Below, one piece after another: positions 35,799-41,362 of a DNA stretch of 41,362 nucleotides; within the stretch, counting starts at the first letter, position 1; each line of letters begins with the position of its first letter. The DNA lies in the NCBI GenBank assembly GCA_023384575.1, contig JAHDVP010000008.1:63977-105338 (forward strand). Direction: 5' to 3'. The DNA comes from Acidobacteriota bacterium. Its GTDB lineage: Bacteria; Acidobacteriota; Vicinamibacteria; Vicinamibacterales; JAFNAJ01. The translations under genes were made by a program, and so were the position numbers. The notes below the pieces were generated by a model. The model made no database searches, was not told where the DNA came from, and saw nothing but the letters and a program-made list of their open reading frames with translations.

Positions 35799-38116
35799 TC
35801 GCCACGAGGGTCGCCGGGGCGCTGGCCACAATCGCGGCGATGGGTGCCGTGCTCGCGGGTGGGGCCGCTGCAGCCGGCTGCCGGAGCTCGCCGACTCCGG
35901 ACGACGCCGCGACCGTGACATCGCCCCCGCCGGCGACGGTCGCGCCCGACGCACCCGGTTCCCGCGGCCCCCACGAGACCGCTCCCGGACCTTCTGGTGA
36001 TCGGGAAGCGGCGACGGCCCTCGCCTCGGCTGGCGTGGCGTGGGTGGTCGTGGACGCCGCGTCCGGGGCCATCGTGTCGGCCGAGCGGGCCGACGTCCTC
36101 GACCGGCCCGTGCTGCCGGGCTCGCTCGCGAAGATCGTGACGCTCGCGGCGGCGGTCGACGCAGGCCTCGTCGACGACGCGACGCGGTTGACGTGCGCCC
36201 GGCGCGTGCGCGTCGAGGGCACGACGCTCGACTGCGCGCACGCGGCCTGGGCCGCGCCCGCTGCCGCCAGTACGGCGCTCGCCGATTCGTGCAACAGCTT
36301 CTTCGTGACTTTGGCGACCCGGTTACCGCCGGCCGCTCACGCGTCAGCGGCGCGCGCGTTGGGCCTGCCGGCGCCCCCGCCCGCCGACGATCTGCGCCTG
36401 GCCGCGGTCGGACTCGGCGGAGCAGGCGTCCCTCCACGGCGTTGGATCGATGTGCTGCAGCTCGTCACACGCGCCGAACCGGTAGCTGGCGTCTCGAACC
36501 ACGCGCGTGCCATCGTCGCGGAGGGTCTTCGCGAGGCGGCGCGCTCCGGCACGGCGGCGGCGTTCGGACGCTACGGGGTCGACGCGCTGGCGAAGACCGC
36601 GACGACCCGTACCGCTGCCGGCGGTCCGGTTGGCCTCGTCGCGGCCGCGTGGCCCGCGAGTCGTCTACGCTACGCCCTCGTGCTCGCCGTCGCGGGCGGT
36701 GCCGGTCGAGATGCCGCCGAGCGCGCCGCGAGCCTCGCCGCGAACGTCACGAGCGGTCGGGCGACGGTGGCGACGGGGTTGGCCCGGCGCCCGGGCCCGG
36801 CGCTTCGCGTGGGCCGGGTCCGCGGCCGTGACCACGCGGTCGAGTCGATGCCGCTCGAAGACTACGTCGCCGGCGTCGTGGCCGCCGAGGCCCCGCCCGG
36901 CGCGCCGCGGGCCCTGCTCGATGCGCTGGCCATCATGGCCCGGACGTATGCGTGGGGCCATCGCGGACGCCACCACGACGAGGGCTTCGACGTGTGCGAC
37001 CTGACGCACTGCCAGGCACTCGGGCGGCCAACCGCGGCATCGACGGCCGCCGCGGCCCGCACCCGTCACGCCGTGTTGCTCGAGCGCGGCGAGGTGGCCG
37101 AGGTGTACTACACGGCCGACTGCGGGGGGACGCGGGCGAGCCCCGGCGAGGTCTGGCCGGCGAGCCGCGCGCGGGACGGGGCGGCTGGACCCGATCCCGT
37201 GTCTCACCCGTCTCCGGAGTGGACCTCCGACGTGAGCCTGCCCCGGCTCCACGAGGCCCTGCTCCATGCGGGCTGGCGGGGCGACCGGTTGGTGGACGTG
37301 AGGGTCGTGGCGAGGTCGGCCTCCGGGCGCGTCCTGCGCGTGGGGCTCGACGGGCTGACGCCGCGCGTCGTCGACGGAGAGGCCTTCAGGCTGGCGGTCG
37401 GGCGGTCGCTCGGGTGGCACGTCCTCAAGAGCGCCGCGTTCGAGGCGAGTCCGACGGCCGCCGGCGTGCGGTTCACCGGCCGAGGTCGTGGTCACGGCGT
37501 CGGCCTGTGCGTCGCGGGAGCCGGTGCGCTCGCCGCGACAACAGCCGACGTCCGGACGGTTCTCGCTGCCTATTTTCCCTCGCTCGACGTCGGGCCGCTG
37601 CTCGACGTGACGCTCGACCTCCCGCTGGCGGTGGAGGACGAACGCGCGCGCCTGAGAGCGTTCGTGCTGACCACCGTCCGCCGGCTCGCCGCCCTGATTG
37701 ACGTCGAGCCGCCATGGACGATCGCCGTGCGCGTGCATCCCACCGTGGGCAGCTTCGAACGCGCGACCGGCATGCCGTGGTGGTCGGCGGGCACGGTCAT
37801 CGACGGGCGTGTCGAGTTGCTCCCGCTGGATGCGCTCGCCGGCCGACGCCAGGTCGAGCGCACCCTTCGACACGAGCTCGTCCACGCGCTCACGGTCGAG
37901 GGCTTCGCGGGACGCCCGCGCTGGGTGCACGAGGGGGCGGCCTCCTACTACGCCGCCGCGCTCGGTGGCGAGACCATCGTGGCGGCGCCTGCGGACGCGT
38001 CATGCCCGACTGACGCCGACTTCTCCAGCGCGCGAACCGCAGCGGCCATGGCCGTGCTCCACCACCGTGCCGCCGCCTGCTACGCGCGCGATCATGGGGT
38101 CAGGTCTCGACCCTGA
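35747..38116 (+). CDS. Fusion: penicillin-binding-like + SpoIID/LytB + HExxH peptidase
   Basis: This 789-residue envelope protein has an N-terminal signal or lipoprotein-type segment (ALATIAAMGAVLAGGAAAAG then C). Residues about 95-340 look like a penicillin-binding transpeptidase: S126-L-A-K129, S181-C-N183 and K283-T-A in the right order and spacing, with KTA replacing KTG. Residues about 345-600 are a SpoIID/LytB domain: MPLEDYVAGVVAAEAPPGAP, IMARTYAWGHRGRH, HCQALGR and GRGRGHGVGLC. SpoIID is a lytic transglycosylase for bare glycan strands. The C-terminus has H709-E-L-V-H713 and VHEGAASYY (E729), a gluzincin zinc site. It probably remodels peptidoglycan. The GTG start at 35747 overlaps the hydrolase by 52 nt; an internal ATG at 35840 is possible. 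Confidence 0.82.
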   Translation: MGPDRKLPRPRSTASGLIATRVAGALATIAAMGAVLAGGAAAAGCRSSPTPDDAATVTSPPPATVAPDAPGSRGPHETAPGPSGDREAATALASAGVAWVVVDAASGAIVSAERADVLDRPVLPGSLAKIVTLAAAVDAGLVDDATRLTCARRVRVEGTTLDCAHAAWAAPAAASTALADSCNSFFVTLATRLPPAAHASAARALGLPAPPPADDLRLAAVGLGGAGVPPRRWIDVLQLVTRAEPVAGVSNHARAIVAEGLREAARSGTAAAFGRYGVDALAKTATTRTAAGGPVGLVAAAWPASRLRYALVLAVAGGAGRDAAERAASLAANVTSGRATVATGLARRPGPALRVGRVRGRDHAVESMPLEDYVAGVVAAEAPPGAPRALLDALAIMARTYAWGHRGRHHDEGFDVCDLTHCQALGRPTAASTAAAARTRHAVLLERGEVAEVYYTADCGGTRASPGEVWPASRARDGAAGPDPVSHPSPEWTSDVSLPRLHEALLHAGWRGDRLVDVRVVARSASGRVLRVGLDGLTPRVVDGEAFRLAVGRSLGWHVLKSAAFEASPTAAGVRFTGRGRGHGVGLCVAGAGALAATTADVRTVLAAYFPSLDVGPLLDVTLDLPLAVEDERARLRAFVLTTVRRLAALIDVEPPWTIAVRVHPTVGSFERATGMPWWSAGTVIDGRVELLPLDALAGRRQVERTLRHELVHALTVEGFAGRPRWVHEGAASYYAAALGGETIVAAPADASCPTDADFSSARTAAAMAVLHHRAAACYARDHGVRSRP

Positions 38117-38314
38117 TCCGACATTCGGCTCACGACGGCAGGCTGCGGGCTGAAGGCGGCAGACCACGGGCGACGGGCTGTCACTCAGCTGAACCGATCC
38201 CCACGATCGGGCGCTCGCTCTCCCGAGAGAAGCGCCGTCACGTCTTGGGCGAATCGCCGGACGTATGATGGACGAGACCGGGACGCCACCGCCCGTCTCG
38301 AAGGAGGCTCGCCA

Positions 38315-39409
38315 GTGAACGCCCTGGCCGACCGCCCCATCATCGACTTCATCGAGCACGCCCGATCGAAAGGCATGGACCACGCCACCATCCGCATGCT
38401 GCTGCTGTCGGCCGGGTGGAAGGAGAAGGACATCGCCCGCGCGATGACCGAGCATGGCCTCGAGCTGCCGATTCCCACACCGCCGGACATCGGCGGTGCC
38501 AGGGAGGCCTTCCTGCACCTGGTGGCGTTCGCCGCGCTCTACACCGTCGTGATCGCCGGCGTGAGCCTGGTCTTCAGCCTTGTCAACCTGACGTGGCCCG
38601 ACGTGGCCGTGACCCAGTACGCCACGGCACGCATCGAGTTCGAGCGGTCCGCGGTCCGCTGGGCCATCGCGGCGCTGGTCGTGTCGTGCCCGGTGCTCAT
38701 CTGGCTGTCGTCACTGCTGCTCAGCGAGATGCGCGGCGCACCCGACCGCGTTCGCAGCCCCATCCGGCGCTGGCTGACCTATCTCACGCTGTTTCTCGCG
38801 GCGCTGGCCATCGGCCTCGACCTCATGACGCTCATCTGGAGCCTGCTCGGTGGCGAGATGTCGCTGCGGTTCCTCCTGAAATTCGCCACAGTGCTGCTGG
38901 TGGCCGGCGCGGCGTTCGTCTACTACTTCGTCTCGCTGCGGATGTCGCCTGAGGAGCTGAGCTGCACGTCCATGCACCGAACCTACGCCTGGGCGGCAGC
39001 CCTGGGTTCGGTCGCGCTCGTGGTCGGCGGCATCGCCATCACGGGATCTCCCGGCGTCGAGCGCGTGCGGCAACTGGACTCCCGGCGCGTGGACGACGTC
39101 CGGCTGATCCAGCGCGAGGTCATGCGGGTCAGTTACGGGCCGGGATGGACTGATCCGACGGTGCCGCTCACTCAGGTCGCGCCGCTGCCCGGGGCGCTCG
39201 ACGAGCTCGCCCGCCAGGCGGTGAGCATCCGCCCCCGCATCGCCGACCCCGAGACGGGGCAGCCGTATGAATACATGGTGACGGGCAAAACCACCTTCCA
39301 GGTCTGTGCCGAGTTCGGTCAGGCGCGCGACGAGGTGCGCGACGTCGCGTGGAACCACGGCGCCGGGCGCCACTGTTTCACGTTCGACGGAAACAACCCC
39401 ATCCGATAG
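38315..39409 (+). CDS. DUF5671-like membrane protein
   Basis: The GTG at 38315 follows a GGAGG (gaaGGAGGctcgcca). The 364-residue product begins with a soluble helical motif (IIDFIEHARSKGMDHATIRM, then SAGWKEKDIARAM) that resembles a UBA/CUE-like three-helix unit. Four transmembrane helices follow (AALYTVVIAGVSLVFSLV, WAIAALVVSCPVLIWLSSLL, LTLFLAALAIGLDLMTLIW, FATVLLVAGAAFVYYFVSL), matching the DUF5671 domain as I know it. A fifth helix (AWAAALGSVALVVGGIAI) leads to a soluble C-terminal domain with PYEYMVTGKTTFQVCAEF and a late WNHGAGRHCFTFD segment. Function unknown. TATGAT at about 38271 may be its -10 box. Confidence 0.82.
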   Translation: MNALADRPIIDFIEHARSKGMDHATIRMLLLSAGWKEKDIARAMTEHGLELPIPTPPDIGGAREAFLHLVAFAALYTVVIAGVSLVFSLVNLTWPDVAVTQYATARIEFERSAVRWAIAALVVSCPVLIWLSSLLLSEMRGAPDRVRSPIRRWLTYLTLFLAALAIGLDLMTLIWSLLGGEMSLRFLLKFATVLLVAGAAFVYYFVSLRMSPEELSCTSMHRTYAWAAALGSVALVVGGIAITGSPGVERVRQLDSRRVDDVRLIQREVMRVSYGPGWTDPTVPLTQVAPLPGALDELARQAVSIRPRIADPETGQPYEYMVTGKTTFQVCAEFGQARDEVRDVAWNHGAGRHCFTFDGNNPIR

Positions 39410-39640
39410 CACTGCATCGGCGCGGCAGGCAGGGCCGAGGCCTGATGCGCGACCTCGCCTACCGAGGTCTCCGTGCGCCAGAAGTCGGCGGTGTTGGCGC
39501 CCATCGCCAACCCGAGCGTGAGAGGGGCGTACAGGGCGAGCGCGAAGCGTCCCCTGCTGCGTCCGGCGCAACCGGCGAATCCGCGCGTGCGGTGACGCTC
39601 CGAAGGGGCGCAACGGGCGCGTTGGCGTGGACCCCGCTCG
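39400..39640 (-). pseudogene. Remnant of an ADOP/MacB-type permease N-terminus
   Basis: On the minus strand a frame without start or ribosome site reads TRGFAGCAGRSRGRFALALY, APLTLGLAMGANTADFWRTE. This is close to the first membrane helix of Acidobacterial duplicated orphan permeases, which read roughly RTPGFTLAAVLTLALGIGANTAIFS. Codon third positions are G/C-rich here but the frame decays on both sides and runs into the DUF5671 gene. I interpret it as a relic of a deleted ABC-type permease gene. A chance match is possible. Confidence 0.35.
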
Positions 39641-39703
39641 GCCCAGCGACGCCCATCTTGCGAAAGTATCGACACTCGTCCGCGCCCGGGGCCCTGCCGC
39701 GCA

Positions 39704-39709
39704 GTAAAC
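39704..39709 (+). promoter_or_regulatory. Possible -10 box before the 39765 gene
   Basis: A TAAACT hexamer lies about 56 nt upstream of the start, in otherwise very GC-rich sequence. No convincing -35 box is seen. The rest of 39641-39764 shows only the ribosome site AGGAGG at 39753-39758. Confidence 0.25.
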
Positions 39710-39764
39710 TGGGACCGGCGCCGCGTCCGGACGACGGCCTGGCGCCCCCTCGAGGAGGCGGTCG

Positions 39765-40175
39765 ATGAGCATTCTGCGGCGTGTTCTTGGGCCGGCATCC
39801 AAGTACGACCACCGGCTTCCTTACACCTACGAGGCGCGAGTGGTCGTCACCGGCGTTCCGGGCATGACGGAGAGCTACGTTTGCGATACGCTCTGCGGCC
39901 TGCTCGAGCGCCTCGCCGACGAGAAGGTCGAACCAGGCGAGGCGTCAATCCTCGAGGTTCGTCCCGAGGGGGAGTTCCCAGTCCTCCTCGAGCACTGCCT
40001 GGGCTCCGACGGTACGTGGCTCCGCCGTCCTGAAGCCTGCCGCTCGTTCGAGGCCCACTACGCCGGGCACGAGAGGTCGGGTCGCTGCTGCTACCGCGAT
40101 CGGAGCCGCGAAGCGGACGGTCCGTTCGTGGAATACGAGCCGCCGGTCGAGGCCGTGACGTCCGACAGGACCTGA
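39765..40175 (+). CDS. Hypothetical protein, 136 aa
   Basis: An ideal AGGAGG ribosome site precedes the ATG, and third positions are G/C-rich, so the gene is likely real. It begins MSILRRVLGPASKYDHRLPY, then the strand EARVVVTGVPGMTESYVCDT, an acidic helix LCGLLERLADEKVEPGEASI and a Cys-rich second half (LLEHCLGSDGTW, EACRSFEAHYAGHERSGRCC). Five or six Cys with several His suggest a metal-binding or disulfide fold, without signal peptide. I do not recognise the family. It is convergent with the desuccinylase-like gene, with a 36-nt gap. Confidence 0.68.
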   Translation: MSILRRVLGPASKYDHRLPYTYEARVVVTGVPGMTESYVCDTLCGLLERLADEKVEPGEASILEVRPEGEFPVLLEHCLGSDGTWLRRPEACRSFEAHYAGHERSGRCCYRDRSREADGPFVEYEPPVEAVTSDRT

Positions 40176-40211
40176 CAGCGCGCCCCTGGCCTCGCTCCCG
40201 GTGGGCGCACG

Positions 40212-41279
40212 CTACGGCCTCGCGGGCGCATCCGTCCTCGCCCCGATGAACGCGACGGGCTCGCCGCTGGACACCGGGGGCGTGCCGAGGATGTAGAGCA
40301 CTTCGCCGTCGAACGGCGCCCTCAGTTCCTCGATGGGATCGCCGAACACGTCGACGACGCGCGCGAGGAGGGCGCCTTGCGCCACCGTCGTTCCGCGCTC
40401 GACGAACGGCTGGACCAGCCCGGTGGTTCCCGCGCGCACCACCTCGTTGCGGCCGATCCACACCGGGTGGGCCACCGGCAATGGCCCGCCGGCGCGCATG
40501 CCCAGGTGGCGCATCACCCCCATCATGCTCTCGACGATCCGCGTCGTCGATTCGTCGTCGGACTCGCCGAGTTGACCCGATTCGATGGTGAGCGCGGGCT
40601 TGCCGCGCAGGATCGCCGTGTTCGAGAGGTAGATGGAATTGGATGCGTCGGTCGGGCGTTCACGGTCGATCACGATGTGGGTGAAGCCGGTGGCCAGGGC
40701 CATGTCGTAGCTGGCGCGCGCGACCTCCACGGGACCCGTGGCGATCCAGTAGAGGTACGGCCGCAGCGACTCGTTGCCGTCACCGCAGTGCATGTCGACG
40801 ACGTGCGTTGCGCGATCGATGATCTCCCGGGTGATCACGTCGGCGACGCGCTCCGTCACCGTCCCGTCCGCCCTGCCAGGGAACACGCGGTTCAGGTTCT
40901 TGCCGTCGACCGGCGAGTAGTAGATCGTGCGGCCGAAGAGCGACGGCATGTTCGCGGCATGCACGATTACGAGCGTGCCGGCGAGCGTGGCGGGGTCGAC
41001 CGACGTCCGCAGCCGTTGCGCTGCGAGGATGGGCGTGTACTCGTAGCCATGGGTCCCGGCCACCAGGGCGAGCACGGGGCCAGGCGTGTTGCCGTGCACG
41101 ACCGTGACGGGGATGGTGGTTCCCTTGTCGTCGGCGTGGGCCGCCACGTCGAGACTGCCGGACACGCGGCTGCCGGGCTGCACCGTGATGGGGCCGACGG
41201 AGAACGGCGCGCGAGGCTGGGCGGTCGCGGCCGCCGCGAGCAGCGGCAGCAGGGCGAGGACGGTCAGGGGTCTGGGCAT
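40212..41279 (-). CDS. Secreted succinylglutamate desuccinylase/aspartoacylase-family enzyme
   Basis: From the ATG at 41279, which has an ACGGAGG site, the product is 355 residues with a signal peptide (LTVLALLPLLAAAATAQ). It is a zinc carboxypeptidase-fold enzyme of the AstE/AspA family (M14-related). Zinc ligands are H77 and E80 in AGTHGYEYTP and H164 in VVDMHCGDG. The substrate loop GKNLNRVFPG and catalytic Glu in ALTIESGQLGE are present. The C-terminal 80 residues form a beta-barrel, biotinyl-like lobe (ELRAPFDGEVLYIL). Known members remove acyl groups from amino acids or trim small peptides; the signal peptide places this one outside the cytoplasm. Substrate unknown. Confidence 0.87.
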   Translation of the reverse strand: MPRPLTVLALLPLLAAAATAQPRAPFSVGPITVQPGSRVSGSLDVAAHADDKGTTIPVTVVHGNTPGPVLALVAGTHGYEYTPILAAQRLRTSVDPATLAGTLVIVHAANMPSLFGRTIYYSPVDGKNLNRVFPGRADGTVTERVADVITREIIDRATHVVDMHCGDGNESLRPYLYWIATGPVEVARASYDMALATGFTHIVIDRERPTDASNSIYLSNTAILRGKPALTIESGQLGESDDESTTRIVESMMGVMRHLGMRAGGPLPVAHPVWIGRNEVVRAGTTGLVQPFVERGTTVAQGALLARVVDVFGDPIEELRAPFDGEVLYILGTPPVSSGEPVAFIGARTDAPARP

Positions 41280-41362
41280 CGGTGCGCCTCCGTGCGGATT
41301 GTAACCAGCCGGCGACCGATCGCCTCGCGCCATCGACCGTGCGCCCGTCGGCCCCGAATCAT

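Noticed and set aside
1-41362. tRNA, rRNA, riboswitch, prophage, transposase or CRISPR elements
   Set aside because: No sequence with the needed folds or genes was recognised on either strand by eye; a covariance-model search would be needed to exclude small RNAs.

Overview
The window is GC-rich bacterial DNA with strong G/C bias at third codon positions. Several features point to Acidobacteriota, most likely a Vicinamibacteria-type soil lineage: a VWFA-related Acidobacterial-domain protein at 668-2389, a decayed ADOP-like permease fragment near 39400-39640, and a GCCGGGGC..GCCCCGGC hairpin of a kind I recall as common in such genomes. The lineage is an inference. I see no phage genes, insertion sequences, rRNA, tRNA or CRISPR.

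Layout. 1-509 (-): edge of a secreted protein. 668-2389: VWA protein. 2390-3486: a remnant, an inverted repeat and a small Cys-containing protein. 3487-4827: MFS (MFSD1-like) carrier. 5039-6907: secreted TPR metallopeptidase. 6992-10432: DnaE2 polymerase with an unusual zinc-ribbon and hairpin insertion. 10584-12101 (-): secreted GSDH-type sugar dehydrogenase. 12562-18358: a divergent hexuronate/KDG locus. It has KDG kinase and KDPG aldolase leftward, and an FCD-GntR regulator, SDR and two-part UxaA-type dehydratase rightward, with five TGG-N5-CCA boxes between. 18515-20992: RsbV/RsbW/RsbU-like partner-switching operon. 20980-21483 (-): YajQ. 21715-24039: secreted S9 prolyl oligopeptidase.

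24082-29729 (-) looks like one transcription unit: CitE-like lyase, a giant ACP-FAAL-PlsC fusion and an SGLT-like sodium symporter. A class III CoA-transferase is divergent from it (29974-31170). Then come a standalone radical SAM protein with a 22-bp palindrome at its promoter (31193-32221, -), a secreted DUF4097-type repeat protein (32326-33120, -), and a packed rightward cluster. The cluster is an HD-GYP-leader-like small protein, an HDOD protein, a SET-domain methyltransferase, a YqiA-like hydrolase and a three-domain envelope protein (penicillin-binding-like + SpoIID + HExxH). Last are a DUF5671-like membrane protein, a small unknown protein and a secreted succinylglutamate desuccinylase/aspartoacylase-family enzyme (-).

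How the genes work together. The hexuronate locus is coherent: dehydration to 2-keto-3-deoxygluconate, phosphorylation and aldol cleavage to pyruvate and glyceraldehyde 3-phosphate, under a local GntR repressor whose likely boxes overlap both promoters. The acyl unit suggests activation of a fatty or keto acid onto a fused carrier domain and transfer to a lysolipid. The strongest candidates for undescribed biology are the ACP-FAAL-PlsC operon, the envelope fusion, the bacterial SET protein and the DnaE2 insertion. Gene remnants at 2506, 4924, 14279-14619 and 39400 show recent gene loss.
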